Positions 1 to 6,164 of a stretch of 7,762 nucleotides of DNA are shown in pieces. The notes beneath the pieces are model-generated. The model did no database searches. It had not been told where the DNA came from and worked only from the letters and a program-made list of their open reading frames with translations. The position numbers and the translations under genes are program-made. The DNA comes from an uncultured Collinsella sp. (GTDB taxonomy: Bacteria > Actinomycetota > Coriobacteriia > Coriobacteriales > Coriobacteriaceae), in the NCBI GenBank assembly GCA_900553215.1, contig USCJ01000058.1:1-7762 (forward strand), read 5' to 3'. Every line of letters begins with the position of its first letter. The stretch's first letter is position 1.

Positions 1-234
1 CCCCGCGGCACCCTTGAGATCACCCTCAAGTACGGCCCGAAGAAGGCCAAGACCATCCGCGGCATCAAGCGCATCTCCAAGCCGGGTCTGCGCATCTATG
101 CCGGCAAGGACGATCTGCCCCGCGTGCTCGGCGGCCTCGGCACGGCAATTATCTCGACCAGTCGCGGCGTCATGACCGACCGCGATGCTCGCAAGCACAA
201 CGTCGGCGGCGAGATCATCGCTTACGTCTGGTAA
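1..234 (+). CDS. rpsH: 30S ribosomal protein S8, 3' part only
   Basis: The window opens inside this gene in frame 1 and the frame closes at TAA 232-234, leaving 77 C-terminal residues. The tail contains [20 protein letters not shown] followed by IIAYVW, the conserved C-terminal signature of S8, which packs against 16S rRNA in the body of the small subunit. The upstream part has the basic [11 protein letters not shown] stretch typical of the family. In E. coli S8 is the translational repressor of the spc operon; whether that holds here cannot be judged because the rpsH start and upstream genes lie outside the window. rplF follows after 33 nt. The gene appears truncated only by the window edge, with no frameshift. 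Confidence 0.97.
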   Translation, partial: PRGTLEITLKYGPKKAKTIRGIKRISKPGLRIYAGKDDLPRVLGGLGTAIISTSRGVMTDRDARKHNVGGEIIAYVW

Positions 235-256
235 TTCGCTCGGTAGGTAGAAGGAA

Positions 257-261
257 AGGAG
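257..261 (+). promoter_or_regulatory. Ribosome binding site deciding the GTG start of rplF
   Basis: AGGAG sits 6 nt before GTG 268, inside a longer purine-rich run (AAAGGAGATCACC) that resembles the complement of the 16S rRNA 3' end. It supports the GTG as the real start; no in-frame ATG lies near the N-terminus. Confidence 0.8.
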
Positions 262-267
262 ATCACC

Positions 268-804
268 GTGTCTCGTATCGGTAATAAGCCTGTCCAGATT
301 CCCGCCGGAGTCGAAGTGGCAGTCAACGGCAACAACGTTGTCGTCAAGGGCCCCAAGGGCCAGCTCGAGCTCGATGTCTTTGAGAAGCTCGCTATCAACG
401 TCGAGGACAACGTCCTCACCGTTTCCCGTCCCGACGACGAGCGTGAGACCCGTGCCCGCCACGGCCTCACCCGCGCCCTCATCCACAACATGGTTGTTGG
501 CGTTTCCGAGGGCTTCGAGAAGAAGCTCGAGCTCGCCGGCGTCGGTTACCGCGTGCAGCAGAAGGGCAAGAACCTCGAGTTCTCCCTGGGCTTCTCGCAC
601 CCCGTGATCGTCGAGGCTCCCGAGGGCATCACCTTCGAGGTTCCCGACAACACCCACGTGAACGTCAAGGGTATCAACAAGCAGCAGGTCGGTCAGATCG
701 CCGCTGAGATCCGCGGCCATCGTCCTCCCGAGCCTTACAAGGGCAAGGGTATCCACTACGTTGGCGAGCACATCCGCCGCAAGCTGGGTAAGGCCGCCAA
801 GTAG
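268..804 (+). CDS. rplF: 50S ribosomal protein L6
   Basis: This encodes 178 residues, the normal length for bacterial L6, which binds 23S rRNA near the sarcin-ricin loop and factor-binding site. L6 consists of two similar alpha/beta domains, here roughly residues 1-82 and 83-178. The N-terminus [17 protein letters not shown] and the C-terminal block [20 protein letters not shown] are family signatures. Translation starts at GTG 268, supported by the AGGAG at 257-261 and by alignment to the usual MSRIG start. Leucine is almost entirely CTC (9 of 11 by my count), unlike rpoA at the far end of the window. The gene is followed by a 75-nt gap containing a hairpin before rplR. Confidence 0.98.
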   Translation: MSRIGNKPVQIPAGVEVAVNGNNVVVKGPKGQLELDVFEKLAINVEDNVLTVSRPDDERETRARHGLTRALIHNMVVGVSEGFEKKLELAGVGYRVQQKGKNLEFSLGFSHPVIVEAPEGITFEVPDNTHVNVKGINKQQVGQIAAEIRGHRPPEPYKGKGIHYVGEHIRRKLGKAAK

Positions 805-829
805 TCGTAACCGACTCACTCGCATAAGA

Positions 830-851
830 CCAGCACCCCGTCAGGTGCTGG
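830..851 (+). other. Perfect 8-bp hairpin in the rplF-rplR gap
   Basis: CCAGCACC (830-837) and GGTGCTGG (844-851) are exact reverse complements separated by a 6-nt loop, CCGTCA. The stem is GC-rich and should fold stably in RNA. It is not followed at once by a U-tract: a run of five T at 863-867 begins 11 nt later and immediately precedes the rplR Shine-Dalgarno site. That makes a plain intrinsic terminator unlikely. A transcript-stability, processing or partial-attenuation element is possible, but its function is unknown. Confidence 0.6.
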
Positions 852-879
852 CAAGATCAACCTTTTTAGGAGTTTACGT

Positions 880-1248
880 ATGAACAAGCATAAGGCGAAG
901 CTGGAAGGCCTCAAGCGTCGTCAGCGTCGTGTTCGCGGCAAGGTCTCGGGTACCTCCGAGCGTCCGCGTCTTCGCGTGACCCGTACTAACGCCAACATCT
1001 ATGCCCAGATCATCGACGACAGCAAGGGCTCCAGCCTGACGCTCGTCTCTGCCTCGACCCTCGAGGCCGAGTTCAAGGGCACCCACACCTCGAACAAGGA
1101 GGCTGCGGAGAAGGTCGGTCAGCTCGTTGGCAAGCGCGCCATCGAGGCCGGCATCACCAAGGTCGCCTTCGATCGCGGTGGCCGTATCTACCATGGCCGC
1201 GTCAAGGCCCTCGCCGACGGTGCTCGTGCCGCCGGTCTCGAGTTCTAG
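880..1248 (+). CDS. rplR: 50S ribosomal protein L18
   Basis: This encodes 122 residues, the usual length of bacterial L18, which binds 5S rRNA with L5 in the central protuberance. The N-terminal 20 or so residues are very basic ([10 protein letters not shown]), as expected for the flexible rRNA-contacting tail. The C-terminus has [20 protein letters not shown], the strongest family signature. ATG 880 is preceded by AGGAG at 868-872 with 7 nt spacing, itself preceded by a run of five T. The stop codon TAG overlaps the Shine-Dalgarno site of rpsE (AGGAGG 1247-1252), which suggests translational coupling. Confidence 0.98.
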   Translation: MNKHKAKLEGLKRRQRRVRGKVSGTSERPRLRVTRTNANIYAQIIDDSKGSSLTLVSASTLEAEFKGTHTSNKEAAEKVGQLVGKRAIEAGITKVAFDRGGRIYHGRVKALADGARAAGLEF

Positions 1249-1262
1249 GAGGTATGTAGCAC

Positions 1263-1787
1263 ATGGCTCGTAATCAGAAGCAGCAGCGCGAGGCCTCCGA
1301 GTTCGAGGAGCGCGTCGTTTACATCAACCGCGTGTCGAAGACCGTCAAGGGTGGTCGTCGCATGAGCCTCGTCGCTCTCGTCGTCGTTGGCGACGGCAAG
1401 GGTAACGTCGGCGTTGGCATGGGCAAGTCCGCTGAGGTGCCCCTGGCCATCTCCAAGGCGTCTCTCGATGCCAAGAAGAACATGTTCCACGTGCCGGTGA
1501 CCGAGCAGGGCACCATCCCGCACGAGGTTCTCGGCCACTTTGGTGCCGGCCGCATCATCATCAAGCCCGCTGTCGAGGGTACCGGCGTTATCGCCGGCGG
1601 CGCTGTGCGTCCCCTCTTTGAGCTTGCTGGCATCAAGAACGTCCTGTCCAAGTCCCTCGGTACCGACAACGGCCTCAACATCATCAAGGCTGCCGTCGAG
1701 GGCCTCAAGGAGCTCTCCAGCCCTGAGGACGTCGCGGCTCGCCGTGGCTTGACGGTCTCCGAGATGTTCGTCGGTAAGGAGAACTAA
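1263..1787 (+). CDS. rpsE: 30S ribosomal protein S5
   Basis: This encodes 174 residues. S5 sits at the back of the small subunit near the mRNA entry tunnel and contributes to decoding accuracy. The N-terminal double-stranded-RNA-binding-like domain is at about residues 15-80 ([20 protein letters not shown], then LVVVGDG-type residues 38-46). The C-terminal domain is at about residues 90-165, with [20 protein letters not shown] and KSLGTDN. The KGGRR loop near residues 29-33 is the region where spectinomycin-resistance changes are known in other bacteria; nothing here points to resistance. ATG 1263 follows AGGAGG, which begins inside the rplR stop codon. rpmD follows after only 2 nt. Confidence 0.98.
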   Translation: MARNQKQQREASEFEERVVYINRVSKTVKGGRRMSLVALVVVGDGKGNVGVGMGKSAEVPLAISKASLDAKKNMFHVPVTEQGTIPHEVLGHFGAGRIIIKPAVEGTGVIAGGAVRPLFELAGIKNVLSKSLGTDNGLNIIKAAVEGLKELSSPEDVAARRGLTVSEMFVGKEN

Positions 1788-1789
1788 GC

Positions 1790-1972
1790 ATGGCTGACAC
1801 CATCAAGATCAAGCAGGTCCGCAGCACCAACGGTTGCAAGCAGGACCAGGTCCGTACTGTCCGTGCCCTCGGTCTCCACAGGATCCGCGAGGTTCGCGAG
1901 ATTGCTGACAACGAGTCCGTCCGCGGCATGATCTTCAAGGTCAAGCACCTTGTCGAGATTGTAGAGGAGTAG
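1790..1972 (+). CDS. rpmD: 50S ribosomal protein L30
   Basis: This encodes 60 residues, the standard length of the short bacterial L30, a single-domain protein of the large subunit. The protein begins MADTIKIKQVRSTNGCK and contains the central TVRALGLHRIREVREIADN, matching the family's LGL.r....v pattern. ATG 1790 has AAGGAGA at 1776-1782, inside the end of rpsE, with 7 nt spacing. rplO begins 3 nt after the stop. Some bacteria lack rpmD; its presence fits the Gram-positive and Actinomycetota arrangement. Confidence 0.97.
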   Translation: MADTIKIKQVRSTNGCKQDQVRTVRALGLHRIREVREIADNESVRGMIFKVKHLVEIVEE

Positions 1973-1975
1973 CAA

Positions 1976-2425
1976 ATGCAGCTTCACGATCTTACTCCCG
2001 CGCCCGGTTCCACCAAGAACCGTAAGCGCGTCGGCCGTGGCAATTCTTCGGGTCACGGCACCACTTCTGGCCGCGGTCAGAAGGGCCAGGGTTCCCGCTC
2101 TGGTGGCACCAAGGGTGCCGGCTTCGAGGGTGGCCAGACTCCGCTGGCTATGCGCCTGCCCAAGCTTCCGGGCTTCCGCAACCCCCGTCGTATCGAGTAC
2201 ACCGCTGTTAACGTTGAGCGTCTCGAGCGCAAGTTCGAGGACGGCGCTGTGATTGACGGTGCCGCTCTTAAGGCCGCTCGCATCACCAAGAGCGAGTTCG
2301 AGCCCGTCAAGGTGCTCGGCAATGGTGAGCTCACCAAGAAGTTCACGGTCAAGGTCGACAAGGTCAGCGCTTCTGCGCAGGCCAAGATCGAGGCCGCCGG
2401 CGGAAAGGTCGAGCTGCCGTGCTAA
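1976..2425 (+). CDS. rplO: 50S ribosomal protein L15
   Basis: This encodes 149 residues. L15 is a late-assembling large-subunit protein with a long glycine- and arginine-rich N-terminal extension that threads through 23S rRNA. That extension is clear at residues 1-60: [32 protein letters not shown], then [19 protein letters not shown]. The C-terminal globular part runs from about residue 70 to the end. GAGGAG at 1964-1969, within the rpmD end, sets ATG 1976. The last codons overlap the GTG start of secY by 7 nt, and the protein ends in VELPC; the terminal cysteine lies within this overlap. Confidence 0.98.
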   Translation: MQLHDLTPAPGSTKNRKRVGRGNSSGHGTTSGRGQKGQGSRSGGTKGAGFEGGQTPLAMRLPKLPGFRNPRRIEYTAVNVERLERKFEDGAVIDGAALKAARITKSEFEPVKVLGNGELTKKFTVKVDKVSASAQAKIEAAGGKVELPC

Positions 2426-3705
2426 ATGGTCTTAAGAATGCTTTCCGCATCAAAGAATTGCGCGAAAAGATTCTTTTTACCATAGCTATGCTCGTCGTGT
2501 ACCGCATTGGTGCGCACGTTCCTGTGCCCGGCATTCCCTTCCAGGGAATGCTGGGCCTTTTCTCGACCGATAACAATTCGGTCGCCGCAGGTGCTATGGC
2601 CCTCCTGAATCTTTTCTCTGGCGGCGCGTTGAGCTATGTGTCGGTGTTTTCGCTGGGCATCATGCCTTACATCACCAGCTCGATCATCCTCCAGATGCTC
2701 CAGGCCGTCGTGCCTTCCCTGCATGAGCTTGCCCGCGAGGGCGAGGTCGGTCAGACCAAGATTACGCAGTATTCGCGTTACCTCACCCTGGCTCTGGCAA
2801 TCCTCAACTCCGTGGGTTACCTCTTCCTCTTTAAGAGCTTCGGCATCAGCTTCAATGGCGCCGGCGCTCCCGAGATCATCTTCGACCTCATGATCGTCGG
2901 TACGCTCACCGCAGGCGCTATGCTGATCATGTGGATTGGTGAGCTCATCACCCAGCGCGGTATCGGCAATGGCATGTCGCTGATCATCTTTGCGAACATC
3001 ATGGCCGGTCTGCCGCAGGCGATCTTCTCCAGCACCGAGGGCAATGCCGGTGGCATCATCACCATGGTGATCATCTGCGCCATCATCCTGCTGGTTATCC
3101 CGCTGATTGTTTTCCTTGAGCGTGGCCAGCGCCGCATCCCGGTCTCCTACGCCAAACGCGTCGTGGGCCGTCGCATGATGGGTGGCCAGACCACCTACTT
3201 GCCCATTAAGGTCAATACCGCGGGTGTCGTGCCGATCATCTTCGCTTCGGCGCTGCTGTACTTCCCGGCTCAGATTGCCGTGTTCTTCCCCGGCATCGGC
3301 TGGATTCAGGCAGTTGCCTCTGCGCTTTCGACCGGTTGGCTCAACTGGGTGCTTAACGTTGTCCTCATCGTGTTCTTCGCGTACTTCTACACCTCCATGG
3401 TGTTCAACCCCGATGACACGGCCGATAACCTTAAGAAGCAGGGCGGCTTTATTCCGGGCGTGCGTCCGGGTAGGGCTACCGCGGCCTACATCAAGAACGC
3501 GCTCAACAAGATTACGCTTCCCAGCGCTGTCTTTTTGGCGCTCATCGCCATCGTGCCTTCGATCATCTTCTCCTTCACGGGTAACCATCTGATCCAGGCA
3601 TTTGGCGGCACGTCCATCCTCATCATGGTCGGCGTCGTGCTCGACACGGTCGATAAGCTCGAAGGCCAGATCAAGATGTATGATTACGATGGATTCTTTA
3701 AATAG
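2419..3705 (+). CDS. secY: Preprotein translocase channel subunit SecY
   Basis: This encodes 428 residues, typical for SecY, the ten-helix pore of the Sec translocon in the cytoplasmic membrane that exports and inserts proteins with SecE, SecG and SecA. Visible landmarks are the N-terminal [20 protein letters not shown], the plug region [20 protein letters not shown] (64-83), [20 protein letters not shown] (102-121), [15 protein letters not shown] (174-188), the cytosolic loop [16 protein letters not shown] (232-247), the C5 loop [17 protein letters not shown] with the conserved Arg349, and the C-terminal helix [20 protein letters not shown]. The start is GTG 2419, overlapping rplO; AAAGG at 2404-2408 lies 10 nt upstream. 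The nearby ATG at 2426 is out of frame. adk follows 18 nt downstream. Confidence 0.98.
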   Translation: MLNGLKNAFRIKELREKILFTIAMLVVYRIGAHVPVPGIPFQGMLGLFSTDNNSVAAGAMALLNLFSGGALSYVSVFSLGIMPYITSSIILQMLQAVVPSLHELAREGEVGQTKITQYSRYLTLALAILNSVGYLFLFKSFGISFNGAGAPEIIFDLMIVGTLTAGAMLIMWIGELITQRGIGNGMSLIIFANIMAGLPQAIFSSTEGNAGGIITMVIICAIILLVIPLIVFLERGQRRIPVSYAKRVVGRRMMGGQTTYLPIKVNTAGVVPIIFASALLYFPAQIAVFFPGIGWIQAVASALSTGWLNWVLNVVLIVFFAYFYTSMVFNPDDTADNLKKQGGFIPGVRPGRATAAYIKNALNKITLPSAVFLALIAIVPSIIFSFTGNHLIQAFGGTSILIMVGVVLDTVDKLEGQIKMYDYDGFFK

Positions 3706-3710
3706 GCTAG

Positions 3711-3716
3711 AGGAGG
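3711..3716 (+). promoter_or_regulatory. Ribosome binding site fixing the adk start at ATG 3724
   Basis: AGGAGG lies 7 nt before ATG 3724, ideal spacing. An in-frame TTG at 3718 would be only 1 nt from this site and would add just two residues, so ATG 3724 is preferred. Confidence 0.85.
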
Positions 3717-3723
3717 ATTGCTC

Positions 3724-4350
3724 ATGAACCTCGTATTGCTCGGAGCTCCGGGTGCCGGTAAGGGCACCGTCGCACAGGAGCTCGTCGCCGAGTTTGGCGT
3801 CGCTCACATTTCCACGGGCGACCTGCTGCGTGCTGCCGTCAAGGGTGGCACCGAGCTTGGTATTCAGGCTAAGAAGTACATGGACGCTGGCGAGCTCGTT
3901 CCCGACCAGCTCGTGATCGACCTTGTCAAGGAGCGCCTTGCCGCCGATGACGCCCAGCAGGGCTTCATCCTCGACGGCTTCCCGCGCAACACCGCCCAGG
4001 CTGTGACGCTCGATTCCGAGCTCTCCGCCATGGGTCGCGAGATCGACTGCGCCCTTCTGGTCGACGTGGCCCCCGAGGTCATCATCGATCGTCTGTCTTC
4101 GCGTCGCACCTGCCGCGCCTGCGGTTACACCGGCACCGCTGCCGATGCTACCTGCCCAAAGTGCGCCGGCGAGATGTATCAGCGCGACGACGACAAGCCC
4201 GAGACCATCAAGAACCGTCTCGACGTCTACGAGAAGTCCACGAGCCCGCTCGTCGACTACTATCGTGGCCAGGGTCTGCTCAAGTCGGTCAACGGTGACC
4301 AGGCTCGCGAGACCGTGTACGGGGATGTCAAAGAGGCTCTCGGTCTATGA
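3724..4350 (+). CDS. adk: Adenylate kinase with zinc-type LID
   Basis: This encodes 208 residues. The enzyme interconverts ATP + AMP and 2 ADP in the cytoplasm. The P-loop GAPGAGKGT is at residues 7-15, the AMP-binding stretch STGDLLRAAV at 30-39, and the LDGFPRNTAQA block at 83-93. The LID has two cysteine pairs, C130-x2-C133 and C144-x2-C147, expected to bind zinc structurally as in many Gram-positive enzymes. The conserved DDDKPETIKNRLDVY follows at 155-169. The two cysteine pairs are 10 residues apart, against 16 in the well-studied Geobacillus stearothermophilus enzyme, so the LID is shortened. The stop codon overlaps the map start as ATGA, suggesting coupled translation. Confidence 0.97.
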   Translation: MNLVLLGAPGAGKGTVAQELVAEFGVAHISTGDLLRAAVKGGTELGIQAKKYMDAGELVPDQLVIDLVKERLAADDAQQGFILDGFPRNTAQAVTLDSELSAMGREIDCALLVDVAPEVIIDRLSSRRTCRACGYTGTAADATCPKCAGEMYQRDDDKPETIKNRLDVYEKSTSPLVDYYRGQGLLKSVNGDQARETVYGDVKEALGL

Positions 4351-5135
4351 TCAAGATTAAGTCTGCAACGCAAATCGAGCAGATGAAGAAGGCAGGAGCG
4401 CTATCTAAGATGGCGCTCCGCCACGTTGGGGCCATGGTCCGCCCTGGTGTTTCGACCTTTGAGCTCGATCAGCTCGCGGAGCAGATTATCCGCATGCATG
4501 GCGGCACCCCGGCCTTTAAGGGTTACGGTGGGTTCCCCGGAACCATTTGCGCATCGATCAACGATGCCGTGGTCCACGGTATTCCCAACCCCGATATGAT
4601 CCTGCGCGATGGCGATATCATCTCCATCGATACGGGAGCCGTTGTTGATGGTTGGGTTGGCGATAACGCTTGGACGTTTTTCGTCGGCACCCCTACGCCC
4701 GAGGCCAAGGCCCTGTGCGAGGTCACGCGCGATTGCCTTAAGGCTGCCATCGAGCAGGCTGTTCCCGGTAACCATATCGGGGACGTCGGTTATGCCGTTC
4801 AGTCTCTCGCCGAGTCTCACGGTTACGGCGTGCTTCGCGACTATGTGGGTCATGGCATTGGCCGCGTGATGCACGAGGACCCCAACGTTCCTAACTATGG
4901 AAAGAAGGGGAGGGGCGTTCGCCTCCAGGCCGGCATGGTCATTGCCATCGAGCCGATGGTTACGATGGGTTCCAACCATGTGAGCACGGGCTCCGACGGT
5001 TGGATTGTTACGACCAACGACCACCTGCCCGCCGCGCACTACGAGAACACCGTAGCCATTACCAATGACGGTCCGGTGATTCTCACCACGGATGCCCAGG
5101 GTGCTTGGTGTTCCTTGCAGGGCGGTGAAATGTAG
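4347..5135 (+). CDS. map: Methionine aminopeptidase, type I
   Basis: This encodes 262 residues. It removes the initiator methionine from nascent proteins after deformylation, using a two-metal site. The five expected metal ligands are visible: D95 and D106 (11 residues apart, in IDTG and GDNAW), H169 (GHGIG), E202 (IEPM) and E233 (YENT). The catalytic-site histidines H77 (VVHGIP) and H176 (MHEDP) are also present. There is no N-terminal zinc-finger extension, so it is the short type I form. The start ATG 4347 overlaps the adk stop by 4 nt. No strong Shine-Dalgarno is evident just upstream (AAAGAGG at 4330-4336 is the nearest purine run), which fits translational coupling. A 143-nt gap follows. 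Confidence 0.98.
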   Translation: MIKIKSATQIEQMKKAGALSKMALRHVGAMVRPGVSTFELDQLAEQIIRMHGGTPAFKGYGGFPGTICASINDAVVHGIPNPDMILRDGDIISIDTGAVVDGWVGDNAWTFFVGTPTPEAKALCEVTRDCLKAAIEQAVPGNHIGDVGYAVQSLAESHGYGVLRDYVGHGIGRVMHEDPNVPNYGKKGRGVRLQAGMVIAIEPMVTMGSNHVSTGSDGWIVTTNDHLPAAHYENTVAITNDGPVILTTDAQGAWCSLQGGEM

Positions 5136-5159
5136 GGCTTGCGTCAAATGCACGCCTTA

Positions 5160-5172
5160 ACATTTCAAATGT
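5160..5172 (+). repeat. Short perfect palindrome in the map-infA gap
   Basis: ACATTT (5160-5165) and AAATGT (5167-5172) are exact reverse complements around a single C. The spacer is too short for an RNA hairpin, so if functional it would be a DNA operator. It lies about 60 nt upstream of the candidate infA promoter. AT-rich 13-mers of this kind can occur by chance. Confidence 0.35.
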
Positions 5173-5198
5173 AACAAGTTCCACGTAGTTGTGGAGCC

Positions 5199-5216
5199 AT
5201 TACGAAGATATTACGA
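5199..5216 (+). repeat. Tandem ATTACGA repeat, 11-nt period
   Basis: ATTACGA occurs at 5199-5205 and again at 5210-5216, an 11-nt period close to one helical turn. The second copy contains the candidate -35 hexamer TTACGA. The arrangement resembles half-sites of a direct-repeat-binding activator, but no specific regulator can be named. Confidence 0.4.
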
Positions 5217-5239
5217 TGCGTGCATACGTATTGTAGAAT
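5211..5239 (+). promoter_or_regulatory. Candidate sigma-70-type promoter for infA
   Basis: The -10-like TAGAAT at 5234-5239 matches five of six consensus positions. A weak -35-like TTACGA at 5211-5216 lies 17 nt upstream. Transcription would begin near 5246 and give a leader of about 30 nt before GTG 5279. The gap is much more AT-rich than its surroundings, which fits a promoter region. The weak -35 may mean activator dependence, possibly through the ATTACGA repeat, or read-through from map may be the main source of infA mRNA. Confidence 0.5.
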
Positions 5240-5278
5240 ACTCAATCGCTGTCGTTTTCTAGAGAAAGATGATTGCTT

Positions 5279-5497
5279 GTGAAGAAGGAAGACGCAATTG
5301 AGCTCGAGGGTACGGTAAAGGAACCGCTGCCCAACGCCATGTTTAAGGTCGAGCTCGAGAACGGTCATTCGGTTCTGTGCAACATTTCTGGCAAGATCCG
5401 AATGAATTACATCCGTATTCTCCCCGGTGACAGGGTTGTCGTGGAGCTTTCCCCGTACGACCTGACCCGCGGCCGCATCACCTATCGCTACAAATAG
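5279..5497 (+). CDS. infA: Translation initiation factor IF-1
   Basis: This encodes 72 residues, exactly the usual length of IF-1, a single OB-fold protein that occupies the ribosomal A site during initiation. The signatures are [49 protein letters not shown] and [15 protein letters not shown]. The start is GTG 5279, chosen because it gives the canonical N-terminus; an in-frame TTG two codons upstream (5273) would add two atypical residues. The ribosome binding site is weak: no AGGAG is present, only purines at 5261-5269 and an AGATGAT at 5267-5273. The gene is flanked on both sides by unusually long gaps, suggesting independent control. Confidence 0.96.
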   Translation: MKKEDAIELEGTVKEPLPNAMFKVELENGHSVLCNISGKIRMNYIRILPGDRVVVELSPYDLTRGRITYRYK

Positions 5498-5521
5498 CGG
5501 CACGCATACGCGCACTCCATT

Positions 5522-5555
5522 TCCGACTGCAGGCTTAGCTCAACCTACGGTCGGA
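5522..5555 (+). promoter_or_regulatory. Candidate RNA hairpin upstream of the alpha operon (stem 1)
   Basis: TCCGACTGCAGG (5522-5533) can pair with CCTACGGTCGGA (5544-5555): ten Watson-Crick pairs, one G-U wobble and one C-A mismatch, closing a 10-nt loop CTTAGCTCAA. The next bases are TTGTGTGTG, so it is not a canonical intrinsic terminator. Its place between infA and rpmJ-rpsM suggests an mRNA leader or processing element. Autoregulation by S4, known for alpha operons elsewhere, is a guess here. Confidence 0.55.
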
Positions 5556-5568
5556 TTGTGTGTGAAGA

Positions 5569-5598
5569 CCAGCCATAGTTTTAAACGCCTGCGGCTGG
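5569..5598 (+). promoter_or_regulatory. Second possible hairpin upstream of rpmJ (stem 2)
   Basis: CCAGCC (5569-5574) and GGCTGG (5593-5598) are exact reverse complements with an 18-nt loop. It lies 13 nt beyond stem 1. The remaining 50 nt up to rpmJ carry TAG-rich unstructured sequence and the rpmJ ribosome binding site (AAAGGAAG at 5636-5643). A 6-bp stem with a long loop is weak evidence alone. Confidence 0.35.
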
Positions 5599-5647
5599 GC
5601 GAGTAGATAGTAGGGAAGTAGTTTGAGCGCTACCGAAAGGAAGAACG

Positions 5648-5761
5648 ATGAAGGTACGTCCTTCGGTCAAGAAGATGTGCGATAAGTGCAAAATCATTAG
5701 GCGCCATGGCAAGGTCCTCGTCATTTGCGAGAACCCCCGTCATAAGCAGCGTCAGGGTTAA
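5648..5761 (+). CDS. rpmJ: 50S ribosomal protein L36
   Basis: This 37-codon gene encodes the smallest ribosomal protein, a zinc-ribbon component of the large subunit. The protein begins [20 protein letters not shown] and ends [11 protein letters not shown]. It keeps the zinc ligands C11, C14, C27 and H32, so it is the zinc-binding (C+) form. The length is exactly that of the family. ATG 5648 follows AAAGGAAG at 5636-5643. rpsM begins 14 nt downstream. The C+ form implies that a zinc-free paralogue could exist elsewhere in the genome, but the window cannot show it. Confidence 0.97.
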   Translation: MKVRPSVKKMCDKCKIIRRHGKVLVICENPRHKQRQG

Positions 5762-5764
5762 GAG

Positions 5765-5769
5765 AGGAG
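5765..5769 (+). promoter_or_regulatory. Ribosome binding site deciding the TTG start of rpsM
   Basis: AGGAG lies 6 nt before TTG 5776, within a GAGAGGAGA run that begins right after the rpmJ stop. The spacing supports TTG as the initiator. Confidence 0.8.
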
Positions 5770-5775
5770 ACTACG

Positions 5776-6150
5776 TTGGCCCGTATTAATGGTGTCGACC
5801 TCCCGCGTGAGAAGCGCGTTGAGATCGGTTTGACCTACATTTACGGCATCGGCCGCACCACTGCGACGAAGATTTGCGTCGAGTGCAACGTTAACGTGGA
5901 TACGCGCGTTAAGGACCTCACCGAGGATGAGGTTAACGCCATCCGTGATTATATCGACAAGAACCAGATCATGGTTGAGGGCGACCTCCGCCGTGAGCGC
6001 AACCAGAACGTCAAGCGCCTTATGGACATCGGCTGCAACCGCGGCCTTCGTCACCGCAAGGGCCTCCCGGTCCGCGGCCAGCGCACCCACACTAACGCTC
6101 GTACCCGCAAGGGCCCGAAGCGTCAGATCGGTGCTAAGAAGAAGAAATAA
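5776..6150 (+). CDS. rpsM: 30S ribosomal protein S13
   Basis: This encodes 124 residues. S13 lies in the head of the small subunit, contacts the P-site tRNA through its basic tail and forms bridges to the large subunit. Signatures are [32 protein letters not shown] (a helix-two-turns-helix-like region) and [20 protein letters not shown], followed by RTRKGPKR. The tail ends in a run of lysines (AKKKK). Translation starts at TTG 5776; the protein from this point matches the family's usual MARI..VDLP start, and no ATG is available nearby. The stop TAA overlaps the AAGGAG of rpsK (6149-6154). Confidence 0.97.
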   Translation: MARINGVDLPREKRVEIGLTYIYGIGRTTATKICVECNVNVDTRVKDLTEDEVNAIRDYIDKNQIMVEGDLRRERNQNVKRLMDIGCNRGLRHRKGLPVRGQRTHTNARTRKGPKRQIGAKKKK

Positions 6151-6164
6151 GGAGCGCTAGATAG

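Noticed and set aside
3718..3723. Alternative TTG start for adk
   Set aside because: It lies 1 nt from the AGGAGG core and would add two residues before the usual MNLVLLGAPGAGKGT start.
2422..3807. A 461-codon open frame on the - strand covering all of secY and the start of adk
   Set aside because: It mirrors a strongly codon-biased gene: GC-rich third positions suppress stops in the opposite strand. Its translation is rich in His, Asp and Glu with no recognisable domain, while the + strand gives a complete SecY.
4401..5153. A 250-codon open frame on the - strand over map
   Set aside because: The opposite strand encodes a methionine aminopeptidase with all metal ligands; the - frame shows no family features.
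5136..5180. Intrinsic terminator after map
   Set aside because: Only a 4-bp GCGT/ACGC inverted repeat is present and no T-run follows, so no terminator can be supported.
5181..5195. Small inverted repeat TCCAC/GTGGA before the infA promoter
   Set aside because: A 5-bp stem with a 6-nt loop is expected by chance and has no associated signal.
5273..5278. Alternative TTG start for infA
   Set aside because: It would make IF-1 74 residues; GTG 5279 gives exactly the usual 72 residues and N-terminus.
5531..5550. GGCTTAGCTCAACC resembling a tRNA D-arm
   Set aside because: No acceptor stem, anticodon arm or T-arm (GTTCRA) surrounds it; the sequence is better explained as the loop side of the 5522-5555 hairpin.
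5556..5609. Possible promoter in the infA-rpmJ gap (TTGTGT, or TTAAAC with TAGATA)
   Set aside because: TTGTGT has no credible -10 at 16-18 nt, and the TTAAAC/TAGATA pair matches only three of six positions in each box.
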